NCBI RefSeq assembly: GCF_903652925.1
Contig: NZ_CAHLAR010000001.1
Span: 1,090,057-1,154,056 of the forward strand
Length of the DNA: 64,000 bases
Direction of reading: 5' to 3'
Source of the DNA: Achromobacter anxifer
Lineage (GTDB): Bacteria > Pseudomonadota > Gammaproteobacteria > Burkholderiales > Burkholderiaceae_B
Shown here: one piece after another, positions 17,210 through 25,501 of the stretch
Layout: the number at the start of each line of letters is the position of its first letter
How positions within the stretch are numbered: position 1 is the stretch's first letter
Notes under the pieces: generated by a model
Database searches by the model: none
What the model saw: only the letters and a program-made list of their open reading frames with translations
What the model was told of the DNA's origin: nothing
Made by a program: the position numbers and the translations under genes

Positions 17210-18532
17210 ATGGCGACCACCACGCAATATCCCGGTCATGCTCCTTCACTTCCCACGGCCGGCGGCGGCAGCCACGCCAAGGTGGCGCCCGGGGAGATCG
17301 CGGTGGGCGTGGTGGTGGGGCGCGCTTCCGAATACTTCGATTTCTTCGTCTTCGGCATCGCCTGCGTGCTGGTTTTTCCGCAGGTCTTCTTCCCGTTTGA
17401 ACCCCGGCTCGAAGGCACTCTCTGGTCCTTCGTCATCTTCTCGTTTGCTTTCATCATGCGGCCCATCGGCACCGCGCTGTCGATGGCGGTGCAGCGGCGC
17501 TGGGGCCGCGCCACCAAGCTGACCATCGCCTTGTTCCTGCTGGGCACGGCCACGGTGGGCATGGCTTTCCTGCCTGGCTACAACGTCATCGGCGCGCATG
17601 CGATCACGCTGCTGGCGGTGTTCCGCTGCCTGCAGGGCCTGGCGCTGGGCGGCTCGTGGGACGGCCTGCCGTCGCTGCTGGCCCTGAATGCGCCGCCCAA
17701 CCGCCGCGGCTGGTACGCGATGCTGGGGCAACTGGGAGCGCCGGTAGGCTTCATGGTGGCCAGCGCGCTGTTCCTGTTCCTGCACATCACCCTGACCGAG
17801 GCCGACTTCCTGGAATGGGGCTGGCGCTATCCCTTCTTCGTGGCGTTCGCGATCAACGTGGTGGCGCTGTTCGCGCGGCTGCGGCTGGTCGTCACCGAGG
17901 AATACACGCAGCTGCTGGAAGAGGGCGAGCTGGAGCCCATCAGCGTCGCGCAGATGGTGCGCGAACAGGGCTACAACCTGTTCATCGGCGCGTTCGCGGC
18001 GCTGGCCAGCTATGCCTTGTTCCATCTGGTCACGGTGTTCCCGTTGTCCTGGATCGCGGTGAGCGCCACGCAGCAGATCCAGGACGTGCTGGTGGTGCAG
18101 ATCGTCGGCGCGGTGCTGGGCATCCTGGGCACCATCGCCTCCGGCTGGCTGGCCGACCGCATTGGCCGGCGCACCACGCTGGGCCTGCTGGCGGTGCTGA
18201 TCGCCGTGTTCGCGCTGTTCACGCCGTGGCTGCTCGGCGGCGGCCCGAAGGCGCAGGATGCCTTCATCCTGGTGGGCTTCGTGCTGTTGGGACTGTCCTA
18301 CGGCCAGGCCTCGGGCACCGTCACCGCCAATTTCACGCGGCGCTTCCGCTACACGGGTGCCGCGCTGACCTCTGATATGGCCTGGCTCATCGGCGCCGCG
18401 TTCGCGCCGCTGGTGGCCCTGGGCCTGTCCGCGCGCTTCGGGCTGGTGGCGGTCAGCATCTATCTGCTGTCCGGCGCCGCGTGCACCTTGCTGGCGCTGC
18501 GCATCAACAAGGTCCTGGAAACGCGGGATTGA
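17210..18532 (+). CDS. MFS transporter, metabolite:H+ symporter (MHS/ProP-like)
   Basis: 440 residues with twelve predicted membrane segments. VGRASEYFDFFVFGIACVLVFPQVFFP at the first helix, the RPIGTALSMAVQRRWGR loop, FRCLQGLALGGSWDG and the mid-protein ADRIGRRTTL motif place it near the ProP/KgtP symporters, although the first motif is divergent. ATG at 17210 gives MATTTQY; upstream in-frame codons are probably leader. It is divergent from cyoA with 221 bases between, and the pair may share control. Substrate unknown. Confidence 0.85.
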   Translation: MATTTQYPGHAPSLPTAGGGSHAKVAPGEIAVGVVVGRASEYFDFFVFGIACVLVFPQVFFPFEPRLEGTLWSFVIFSFAFIMRPIGTALSMAVQRRWGRATKLTIALFLLGTATVGMAFLPGYNVIGAHAITLLAVFRCLQGLALGGSWDGLPSLLALNAPPNRRGWYAMLGQLGAPVGFMVASALFLFLHITLTEADFLEWGWRYPFFVAFAINVVALFARLRLVVTEEYTQLLEEGELEPISVAQMVREQGYNLFIGAFAALASYALFHLVTVFPLSWIAVSATQQIQDVLVVQIVGAVLGILGTIASGWLADRIGRRTTLGLLAVLIAVFALFTPWLLGGGPKAQDAFILVGFVLLGLSYGQASGTVTANFTRRFRYTGAALTSDMAWLIGAAFAPLVALGLSARFGLVAVSIYLLSGAACTLLALRINKVLETRD

Positions 18533-18542
18533 ACCGACAAGG

Positions 18543-18576
18543 AAAAGCGCCCGTGGAGTTCCCGCGGGCGCTTTTT
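18543..18576 (+). terminator. intrinsic terminator after the MFS gene
   Basis: GCGCCCG and CGGGCGC flank an 11-base loop, and the hairpin is bounded by AAAA and TTTTT. It can therefore stop transcripts from both sides: the MFS gene on plus and the binding-protein gene on minus. Confidence 0.85.
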
Positions 18577-18594
18577 CATTGCGTGATTGCCTGT

Positions 18595-19611
18595 CTACCG
18601 CACGGGCCACCCATACATCAGGCCGCCGTCGCGCCATTGCGCATTCAGCGCGCGCGGCAGCTTCATCGGGCTGCTCATCCCCAGGTTGCGCTCATAGCTT
18701 TCGCCATAATTGCCGACCTGCTTGACGATGTTGTAGGCCCATTTGTCGTCCACGCCCATGTTGCGCCCCATGCCGGGCGTGACGCCGAGGATGCGCTGCA
18801 CGTTGGGGCTGTTGGCCTTCAGCTGCGCATCCACGTTCGATGAGGTGATGCCGAATTCCTCGGCCTCCAGCATCGCGTTGAGCGACCAGCGCACGATGTT
18901 GACCCAGTTATCGTCACCCTGGCGCACCATGGGGCCGAGCGGGCTCTTGGAAATGTTCTCGTCCAGGATCACGTAGCTGTCGGGGTTCTCCAGCGTCATG
19001 CGCGAGGCGGCAAGTTGCGACTTGTCGGATGTGAAGGCGTCGCAACGCCCCGCCGAGAACGCGCGGAGGATCTCGTCGTACTTCTCGATGACCACCGGCT
19101 TGAAGCGCAGCGATTGCGAACGGAACCAGTCGGCCAGGTCGAGTTCGGTCACCGTGCCGGGTTGCACGCAGATGGTCGCGCCGTCCAGCTCGCGCAGCTT
19201 CTTGACTCCCAGCTTGTTCGACACCATCACGCCCTGGCTGTCGTAGTAGTTGACGGCCACGCTCAGCAGGCCCAGCGTGGTGTCGCGCGCCATCGTGGGC
19301 GTGACGTTGCGTGTCAGCACGTCGACCTCGCCGGATTGCAGCGCCGTGAAGCGCGCCTGGGTCGTGAGCGGGGTCAGGCGGTACTTGGTGGCGTCGTTGA
19401 ATACCGTGGCCGCGATGGCGCGGCACATGTCCACGTCCAGTCCATGCCAGGCGCCCTTGCTGTCGGGGGCCGAGAAGCCCTGGATGCCGGTGGACACGCC
19501 GCATTGCAGGTAGCCGCGTTTGCGGACGGTGTCCAGCGTGGGGCCGGCGAGCGCCTGGCTGGATACGGCGGCCAGCGCCAGGGCGCAGATGGCGTATGTG
19601 CGTCGGTGCAT
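18595..19611 (-). CDS. amino-acid ABC transporter substrate-binding protein (AapJ-like)
   Basis: 338 residues. Signal peptide MHRRTYAICALALAAVSSQALA, then the family-3 solute-binding pattern: TLDTVRKRGYLQCGVSTGIQGFSAPDSKGAWHGLDVDMCRAIAATVF, GEVDVLTRNVTPTMARD, and CQPGTVTELDLADWF-type hinge. This is the general L-amino-acid group (AapJ/YhdW), periplasmic. GGAG precedes the ATG. It follows the dialkylglycine-decarboxylase-like gene by 54 bases on the same strand and is likely co-transcribed, but no permease or ATPase gene is adjacent, so it must work with components encoded elsewhere. Confidence 0.9.
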   Translation of the reverse strand: MHRRTYAICALALAAVSSQALAGPTLDTVRKRGYLQCGVSTGIQGFSAPDSKGAWHGLDVDMCRAIAATVFNDATKYRLTPLTTQARFTALQSGEVDVLTRNVTPTMARDTTLGLLSVAVNYYDSQGVMVSNKLGVKKLRELDGATICVQPGTVTELDLADWFRSQSLRFKPVVIEKYDEILRAFSAGRCDAFTSDKSQLAASRMTLENPDSYVILDENISKSPLGPMVRQGDDNWVNIVRWSLNAMLEAEEFGITSSNVDAQLKANSPNVQRILGVTPGMGRNMGVDDKWAYNIVKQVGNYGESYERNLGMSSPMKLPRALNAQWRDGGLMYGWPVR

Positions 19612-19665
19612 GTCGTTCTCCTGCCGGGCGGGCCGGCGCCGGATGGGTTGCTGTAGGGGCAGGCG

Positions 19666-20994
19666 TCAGGCGGCGCGCGCGGCGGGCCGGGCGATCTTGT
19701 CCAGGCTTTCGGTCAGGGCCTGGTCCAGGATCGCGATGGCGCGGTCGATTTCCGTGTTGCTCACCGTCAGCGGCGGCGCGATCCGCCAGACCGAGCCGCG
19801 TTCGGGGCGGCGCCGGATGTTCATGGACAGGCCCAGTTCGAAGCAGCGTTGCGTGGTCAGGGCGCCGAGCTGGTGGAAGGGCTCGCGCGTGTCGCGGTCG
19901 CGCACCAGTTCCACGCCCAGCAGCAGGCCCAGGCCGCGCACGTCGCCGATGGCTTCATGGCGTTGCTGCAGTTCCAGCAGGCTGCGGCGCAGGTAGTCGC
20001 CCTGGGTGCGGGCGCGTTCGATCAGGCCCTCGCGCTGGATGGTATCCAGCACGGCCAGGCCCACGGTGGCCGGCAGCGGGTCCGATACGTGGCTGGTGTA
20101 GAAGGTGAAGCCCTTTTCATGCACGTCTTGCTCGATGGCGGGAGTGGTGATCGCGGCGGCCAGCGGCAGGCCGCCGCCCAGCGTCTTGGAAACGCTCATG
20201 ATGTCGGGCGTGACCCCGAAGTACTCCGCGCCGCTGCGGTGGCCGATGCGGCCGAAGGCGGTTTGCGCTTCGTCGAAGATCAGCAGCATGCCGCGGGCGT
20301 CGGCCGCCTGCCGCAGCGCCTGCATGTAGGACTTGGGCGGCACCAGCACGCCGCCCGCGCTGATGACGGGTTCGACGATGATGGCCGCCGGCCTGCCGGC
20401 CGATGCCATGTCGAACATCTTCAGGCCGATCTCCAGGCAGGCCAGCGCGGATTGCTCGGCGTCCATGCCGGCGATGTAGGGGCGGTAGGCGTTGGGCTCC
20501 GGCATGACGAACACGCCGGCCGGCGGCACGCCATAGCCCTTGCGGTCGCTGGCATAGGACACCGAGCCCGCGCCGCTGGTCACGCCATGCCAGGATCCGC
20601 CGATGGCCAGGATCTCGAAGCCGCTCTTGTGCATCTTGGCCATGCGCAGGGCGATTTCATTGCTTTCCGAGCCGGTGTTGACGAAGATCGATTTCGTCAG
20701 CCCGGCGGGCATCCAGTCGCGCGCCACCTTGGCCGCCAGTTCGGCCACCGCCTCCGGGATCATGCCGCTGAAGAAGTGGAAGGCGGTTTCGCCCGCCTTG
20801 TGCACCGCCTCGACGATGGCGGGATGGTTGTGGCCGATGGTGGCGCACATCTGGCCCGAGGTGAAGTCCAGGATTTCGCGGCCGGTGTCGTCGCGCACGA
20901 CGGCGCCCTTGGCGGACGTGAACAGGTTGGGGAAGGTATCGCCGCCATAGCGCACGAGATATTCGCGGGCGGCGGCGCGCAGGGTTTCATCCAT
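19666..20994 (-). CDS. class III aminotransferase, 2,2-dialkylglycine decarboxylase-like
   Basis: 442-residue PLP enzyme. It matches 2,2-dialkylglycine decarboxylase over its length: LVRYGGDTFPNLF near the N-terminus, DFTSGQMCATIGHNHP with the active-site Gln, GGSWHGVTSG with the Trp at the substrate pocket, DEAQTAFGRIG binding PLP, SKTLGGGLPLA with the Schiff-base Lys, and WRIAPPLTVS with the carboxylate-binding Arg. Such enzymes decarboxylate and transaminate alpha,alpha-disubstituted glycines. CGGAGTG precedes the ATG. Divergent from a LysR gene, and followed by an amino-acid binding protein gene. Related omega-aminotransferase activity is an alternative. Confidence 0.86.
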   Translation of the reverse strand: MDETLRAAAREYLVRYGGDTFPNLFTSAKGAVVRDDTGREILDFTSGQMCATIGHNHPAIVEAVHKAGETAFHFFSGMIPEAVAELAAKVARDWMPAGLTKSIFVNTGSESNEIALRMAKMHKSGFEILAIGGSWHGVTSGAGSVSYASDRKGYGVPPAGVFVMPEPNAYRPYIAGMDAEQSALACLEIGLKMFDMASAGRPAAIIVEPVISAGGVLVPPKSYMQALRQAADARGMLLIFDEAQTAFGRIGHRSGAEYFGVTPDIMSVSKTLGGGLPLAAAITTPAIEQDVHEKGFTFYTSHVSDPLPATVGLAVLDTIQREGLIERARTQGDYLRRSLLELQQRHEAIGDVRGLGLLLGVELVRDRDTREPFHQLGALTTQRCFELGLSMNIRRRPERGSVWRIAPPLTVSNTEIDRAIAILDQALTESLDKIARPAARAA

Positions 20995-21093
20995 ATTTAC
21001 ACTCCGGGGCGTGTGGGCTCCAATGCGGAACCGATGGGCGCAGTGTCCGGCAGGGCGCGGACCTCGTCCAATGCGAACTAAGCATGCGGCGCG

Positions 21094-21128
21094 ATGCGTC
21101 CCGCGCATGGCCGATGCGCGTCGCGCAT
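21094..21128. promoter_or_regulatory. candidate LysR operator pair
   Basis: Two inverted repeats with the same half-site: ATGCG-tcccg-CGCAT (21094-21108) and ATGCGCG-T-CGCGCAT (21114-21128), centres 20 bases apart. They lie between the divergent aminotransferase and LysR genes and end 15 bases before the LysR start, where an autoregulating LysR protein would be expected to bind. Confidence 0.5.
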
Positions 21129-21143
21129 GACGCAAGGAACCCT

Positions 21144-22043
21144 ATGGATACCCGCTGGCTGCAGGACTTCATCACGCTTTCGGAAGTGCGCAATTTCACG
21201 CGCGCAGCGGAAGCGCGCAATCTTTCGCAGGCCGCGTTCAGCCGCCGCATCCAGAGCCTGGAGAACTGGGCCGGCGCGCGCCTGATCGACCGCACGGCAT
21301 TCCCCACCCAGCTCACCGAGGCGGGCGAACGTTTCCGCGGCGCGGCGATAGAACTGATCAACCAATTGGCCGAGGCGCGCGCCGGCATTGCCGGCGTGCC
21401 CGCGCAGAACCAGCTGCGGCTGGCGACTTCCTATGCATTGGCGACCGCGCATCTGCCGAAGTGGTGGCGGACCTGGAGCGAAGGCAGGCTGCTGAGCTGC
21501 AGCCTGCAGACGGGCAATGTGCATGACACCGTGTCGGCTTTCACATCGGGCGCGGCGGATTTCCTGGTGTGCTTCCATCAGGTGGCCCAGCCCTTGCCGC
21601 TGGATCCCGCGCGCTACGATTGCCTGACGCTGGGCCGAGAGCTGATCCGGCCTTACGCCGCGCGCGCGCTGATCGAGCGCACCGGCCTGGATCTGCCCGG
21701 CACGGCGGCCAACCCGGTGCCTTTGCTGATGTATTCGGCCAATGTCTACTTTGCGCGCCTGATCGATGCGGCGATAGAAGGCGCGGCGATGCCGTTGCAT
21801 GGCGTGCGGGTGTTCGAGGCCGAGATGTCCGACGTGCTGGGCGACATGGCGGCGCAGGAGCTGGGCGTGGCCTGGCTGGCGGACAGCGCCTTGAAACGGC
21901 TGGCATCGGCGGATCTGGCGCCGCTGGCCAGCCGCCTGTGGGACATCGAGGTGTCCATCCTGGCGTTCAGGGACCGCGCCGACTCGCGTCCAGCGGTGGA
22001 CGCGATGTGGCAGCGGATGCGTGCGACGGCTCAGCCGGCGTAG
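21144..22043 (+). CDS. LysR-family transcriptional regulator
   Basis: 299 residues. N-terminal HTH (WLQDFITLSEVRNFTRAAEARNLSQAAFSRRIQSLENWAGARLIDR) and a C-terminal co-inducer domain. The start at 21144 gives MDTRWLQDF, the usual LysR beginning; the upstream in-frame ATG lies before the palindromes. It is divergent from the dialkylglycine-decarboxylase-like gene, which is its likely target, and tail to tail (13-base overlap) with the acetylpolyamine amidohydrolase gene. Confidence 0.9.
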   Translation: MDTRWLQDFITLSEVRNFTRAAEARNLSQAAFSRRIQSLENWAGARLIDRTAFPTQLTEAGERFRGAAIELINQLAEARAGIAGVPAQNQLRLATSYALATAHLPKWWRTWSEGRLLSCSLQTGNVHDTVSAFTSGAADFLVCFHQVAQPLPLDPARYDCLTLGRELIRPYAARALIERTGLDLPGTAANPVPLLMYSANVYFARLIDAAIEGAAMPLHGVRVFEAEMSDVLGDMAAQELGVAWLADSALKRLASADLAPLASRLWDIEVSILAFRDRADSRPAVDAMWQRMRATAQPA

Positions 22044-23074
22044 CCTTCCAGCACGTTGGCAACGTTGATGCCCACGTCCGCGACGGCGTAGCCGCCTTCC
22101 ATGGTGAAGACCGCGGGCAGGCCCAGGCCGGCCAGCAGGCGGCCCACTTGCAGGTAGTCGGCGCTCTTGAGCTGGAACTTGGAAATGGGATCGCCTTCGT
22201 AGGTATCCACGCCCAGCGCGATCACGACCGCGTCCGCCTTGAAGGCGCGCACGGCGGCAAGGCCTTGTTCCAGCGCCTGCGTCCAGGCGGCGAAGCCGGT
22301 ACCCGCGGGCAGAGGCAGGTTGAGGTTGGCGCCCAGGCCGGCGCCCGCGCCGGTTTCGTCGGCGTAGCCCAGGTAGAAGGGGTATTCGGTGGTCGGGTCG
22401 CCGTGGACCGACACCGTCAGCACGTCGGCGCGCTCATAGAAGATGCTCTGCGTGCCGTTGCCGTGGTGGTAGTCCACGTCGACGATGGCGACTCGTTCGG
22501 CGCCAGCTTCGCGCAGCGCCTGCGCGGCCAGGGCCGCGTTGTTCAGGAAGCAGTAGCCGCCGAAGAAATCGTGACCCGCATGGTGGCCCGGCGGGCGCGT
22601 GAGCGCCATTGCGGCGCGGGGGCCGCCCGTGGCGGACACGGCGCGCGCGGCGTCGATGGCGCAGGCGGCGCCGGCGGTGGCGGCCTCCCAGGTGCCGGCG
22701 GTCAGGGGGCAGCCGCTGTCGAACGAGAACAGGCCGACCCGCGCCGCGAAATTGGTGGGCGAGATGTCGTGGCGAAAGCCGCGCACCGGCCAGACCGAAG
22801 GCAGGATGTCCAGGCTGGCGTTGGCCGGGTCCAGCGCGACCCAGTCGCGCCAGGCGCTGGCCAGGAAGTCCACGTAGCGCGGAGCGTGCACGCGCTTGAC
22901 CAGGTCCAGATCGACCGCGGACGGCGTGCGCAATTCTCCGATGCCGCGCTGGCGCAGCGCGTCCAGCACGAACTCCAGGCGCGCCGGGGTTTCGTGGCAG
23001 GGCACCAGCTTGCCGCGGAACATTTCCTGCCGGCCAGCATGTTTCTCATGGACAGGGTTGTGGAAAATCAGCAC
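22031..23074 (-). CDS. acetylpolyamine amidohydrolase (class II histone-deacetylase family)
   Basis: 347-residue zinc hydrolase that would remove acetyl groups from acetylated polyamines or related amines. The arginase/deacetylase core is intact: RPPGHHAGHDFFGGYCFLNNAA (His-His charge relay), VDVDYHHGNGTQSIFYER (zinc ligands), SVHGDPTTEYPFYLGYADETG, and VALGVDTYEGDP, which resembles the Mycoplana ramosa enzyme. I use the GTG at 23074, giving (M)LIFHNPVHEKH, the normal family N-terminus; a TTG 15 codons upstream is possible. Beside the amine-related cluster at 18.6-22 kb. Confidence 0.87.
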   Translation of the reverse strand: MLIFHNPVHEKHAGRQEMFRGKLVPCHETPARLEFVLDALRQRGIGELRTPSAVDLDLVKRVHAPRYVDFLASAWRDWVALDPANASLDILPSVWPVRGFRHDISPTNFAARVGLFSFDSGCPLTAGTWEAATAGAACAIDAARAVSATGGPRAAMALTRPPGHHAGHDFFGGYCFLNNAALAAQALREAGAERVAIVDVDYHHGNGTQSIFYERADVLTVSVHGDPTTEYPFYLGYADETGAGAGLGANLNLPLPAGTGFAAWTQALEQGLAAVRAFKADAVVIALGVDTYEGDPISKFQLKSADYLQVGRLLAGLGLPAVFTMEGGYAVADVGINVANVLEGYAG

Positions 23075-23139
23075 GGCGGGGGTGTCCTTGGACGTAGAGC
23101 CTGGGAGGCGGAAGCGCAACTATAGCGGCGGCGGGGCGC

Positions 23140-23721
23140 TCAACGCGCGGGCCGGGCTCCGCATTTTCCATTCTTTGCGCCCGGATGCGGCATCCGCTTC
23201 TCGGCCTCGCCCCGGCGCATCCTCCAGGACACGGCTTGCGCCGTGCCGTCAGGGCACACCAGGTAGTCTTCGAAGCCATAGGTGTCGGCGCTGTAGCGGC
23301 AGGCCACGGCGAAGGCGGGCCTGGCGGCGTCGAAGACCGGATTGACGAAGCCGTGGCAGGGGCTGGCCGCCGGGTCCGGGTGCGTCACCTCGTGGTAGCG
23401 GCCGTCCTGCGGGCGATACAGGAAGATGCGCGAAATGGCCTGGCCGCTGCCGCCGCTCTGGCCGATGACGAAGTCGCGGTAGCCGTCATGGTCGACGTCC
23501 ACGTCCTGGAACTGGTCGACTTCCTCGTCGCCGCCGATGCTGGCGATTTCCTGCTCGGGGCCGTCGCCCACGCGCGAGCTCAGGCGCTGCTCGGGCATGT
23601 CGGAGACCGTCACCACCGCGGACAGGCCGGGCCGGACGGAATACGAATACTCGCGCGCCACCGCGTTGTGGCACAGCGCTGATAACGCCGCCAGTGCAGC
23701 CAGGGACAGGAATCCTCTCAT
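23140..23721 (-). CDS. secreted protein with FG-GAP-like calcium motif, unknown function
   Basis: 193 residues. GGAGGA before the ATG at 23721. Signal peptide MRGFLSLAALAALSALCHNAVA. The middle carries QDVDVDHDGYRDFVIGQSGGSG, a DxDxDG-type calcium loop as in FG-GAP/VCBS repeats, followed by FLYRPQDGRYHEV. Four Cys residues may form disulfides. The architecture recalls XAC2610-type periplasmic proteins, but I am not sure of that. Lies 65 bases upstream of the amidohydrolase gene on the same strand. Confidence 0.7.
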   Translation of the reverse strand: MRGFLSLAALAALSALCHNAVAREYSYSVRPGLSAVVTVSDMPEQRLSSRVGDGPEQEIASIGGDEEVDQFQDVDVDHDGYRDFVIGQSGGSGQAISRIFLYRPQDGRYHEVTHPDPAASPCHGFVNPVFDAARPAFAVACRYSADTYGFEDYLVCPDGTAQAVSWRMRRGEAEKRMPHPGAKNGKCGARPAR

Positions 23722-23930
23722 GCCGGCATCCTCCGCGCCGTTGATTCGGTGAGGCATTATGCCTTGGGCCTTGGATCCTGGACCCTGTGCAGGGCATCAT
23801 TCGGTCGCCGCGGCTGCCGCCCGCTTGCGGGGAAACGAGCACTTGCCGCGCGGCGGGCGGCGCGGGATCCTGGGTAGAATTCCCAGATACCCCAGATACG
23901 CAAGATCGCCCGCGACGCGCTACGCCCGCC

Positions 23931-24332
23931 ATGAATTTTCCGTTTCCCATCCGTCAGGAATGCCCGCCGGGCGCATGCGTGTGCGACCGCGACCGGCTGT
24001 TGGCCGATCCGGCGGCGGACATCCGCGTGCTGCGGCTGACCAAGGACGAAGAGAAGCGCCTGGTGGCCCGGCTGGAGAACATCAGCAGCCTGGAAGACCT
24101 GCGCGCCATGCAGGGGCGCATCCATGCGCAGTTGGGGATCGTGATCCACATCACGCCCAGCGAGAACGAGGTGCGCACCTCGCGCGGCATCGCCATCCAG
24201 CTCGACGAACTGCCGGGGCTGTGCCGCAAGACGCGCACGGCGATACCCGCGGCCATCCGCCGCGGCTTCGACAACCGGCCCGAGATCGTCTATGCGCTCC
24301 TGAACGAGCGCGACCTGCTCAGCGGGACCTGA
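23931..24332 (+). CDS. hypothetical cytoplasmic protein
   Basis: 133 residues, not recognised. The N-terminus has a close Cys cluster (ECPPGACVCDRDRLL), and the middle is helical and charged (LTKDEEKRLVARLENISSLEDLRAMQGRIHAQLGIVIHITPSENEVRT). The Cys pattern CPPGACVC could bind metal; there is no signal peptide. The 209 bases upstream have no other gene and include two CCAGATAC direct repeats at about 23882-23899. Codon use is like its neighbours. Ends 6 bases from the end of the opposing gene. Confidence 0.65.
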   Translation: MNFPFPIRQECPPGACVCDRDRLLADPAADIRVLRLTKDEEKRLVARLENISSLEDLRAMQGRIHAQLGIVIHITPSENEVRTSRGIAIQLDELPGLCRKTRTAIPAAIRRGFDNRPEIVYALLNERDLLSGT

Positions 24333-24338
24333 GTCCGC

Positions 24339-24962
24339 TCAGGATTTCTTGCCGGACGGCGCGGCGGGGCAGGGCGCCAGTCGCACCACGTCGGCGGGCG
24401 AACGCCCGGCGTCGGGGCGCGTGGGGTCCCGCTTCCTGCCCGGCGCGACGGGGTAGATCAGCAGCACGGCGCTGCCGGCTTCCAGCTTGGGATCCTGCTT
24501 GCTGCCGTAGGCCACCGTCCAGCCGCGCACGGCCAAGGGGGCCAGCGTGTACTGCAGGGCCGAGCCCGGCGAGACATGCGCCACCTTGCCGGCGAACAGA
24601 TCCTGTTGATGCGTTTCCGCGCCGTTGGCGGTCACGTAGGTGCCGATGCTGACCAGCGCGGCGCCGCTGCCGGGGCGGCCCAGCACCGCGGTCTTGTACT
24701 TGCCGGGGGGAATGTCGGTGAGGTTGACGGTCAGCGGCCCCGCTGGCTGGCCGCTGGCATCCAGGCTGACGCCCGTGACCTCGGCGCGCGCCAGCGGCGC
24801 GGTCCCCGTGTTGCGCACGCGCACGCTGTATTCCCCGGAAGTGCCCGTGACCGTGCAGACCTCGACGCCATAGGGCGCGGGCGAGGCGTGGGCCAACTGC
24901 GCCGCGGCGGCCAGCAGGGCCGCCAGGAACAGTTTCGGGGCAGGGGAAGGGACGGTATGCAC
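24339..24962 (-). CDS. secreted hypothetical protein
   Basis: 207 residues with a signal peptide (MHTVPSPAPKLFLAALLAAAAQLAHA). The mature part reads as a beta-sandwich (VEVCTVTGTSGEYSVRVRNTGTAPLARAEV and PLTVNLTDIPPGKYKTAVLG), similar in feel to domains that present a structural fold rather than catalysis. Only two Cys residues, far apart. No motif that I recognise. Lies tail to tail with the gene at 23931-24332 and 54 bases after a small membrane protein gene on the same strand. Confidence 0.65.
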   Translation of the reverse strand: MHTVPSPAPKLFLAALLAAAAQLAHASPAPYGVEVCTVTGTSGEYSVRVRNTGTAPLARAEVTGVSLDASGQPAGPLTVNLTDIPPGKYKTAVLGRPGSGAALVSIGTYVTANGAETHQQDLFAGKVAHVSPGSALQYTLAPLAVRGWTVAYGSKQDPKLEAGSAVLLIYPVAPGRKRDPTRPDAGRSPADVVRLAPCPAAPSGKKS

Positions 24963-25016
24963 GGCACGCTCCTGTAAGAGGAGGCAGCGCGCCGGATTGC
25001 CGCGTTGCCTGCCCTA

Positions 25017-25415
25017 TTACACCACTTGGCGGCCGGGGGCCTCGGCCTGCTCGCGCTTGCCGGCCAGCCAGTGCAGGATCAGCGCCAGCACCAGCAGGCC
25101 CACCATGATGAAGCCCCAGAAGATCCAGGCCAGCACCGAGATCAGGGTGCCCAGGCTGCCGGCGAAGGGCAGCATCTGGTTCAGGCCCTGCGCGGCCCAG
25201 ACCAGGCCGGATTGCAGCGTTTGCAACCAGGCGGGATCGACCCAGGCCGCGGCCCAGGCGGGCGGCACCCATTGCGAGGTATCCAGCGCCGTGCCGGGCA
25301 CCTGGGTCGTGGCGATGGTCGACAGCACCCAGTTGGTCAGCTGCAGCGTCAGCGCAACCAGCCCGGTCCAGAGTGCGGCAAGCACGGCGAAAGCGAGCCA
25401 GATGATCTTTTTCAT
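25017..25415 (-). CDS. small inner-membrane protein, unknown function
   Basis: 132 residues. N-terminal membrane helix (IIWLAFAVLAALWTGLVALTLQLTNWVL), a Trp/Pro-rich periplasmic loop (SQWVPPAWAAAWVDPAWLQTL), and a second helical hairpin or helix (LISVLAWIFWGFIMVGLLVLALILHWLAG) ending in a charged tail. The start MKKIIWL at 25415 is chosen over an earlier ATG because GGAG lies at a workable distance. It lies between the secreted hypothetical gene and the NhaR-like regulator, all on minus. Confidence 0.65.
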   Translation of the reverse strand: MKKIIWLAFAVLAALWTGLVALTLQLTNWVLSTIATTQVPGTALDTSQWVPPAWAAAWVDPAWLQTLQSGLVWAAQGLNQMLPFAGSLGTLISVLAWIFWGFIMVGLLVLALILHWLAGKREQAEAPGRQVV

Positions 25416-25501
25416 TGAGGTGGTACTCCGATGTTTCAAAAAAGAGGGTCCACGATAAGGCGGATTCTATTTCTGAAAAACCAGCGTGGTTGTGACAAAC
25501 A

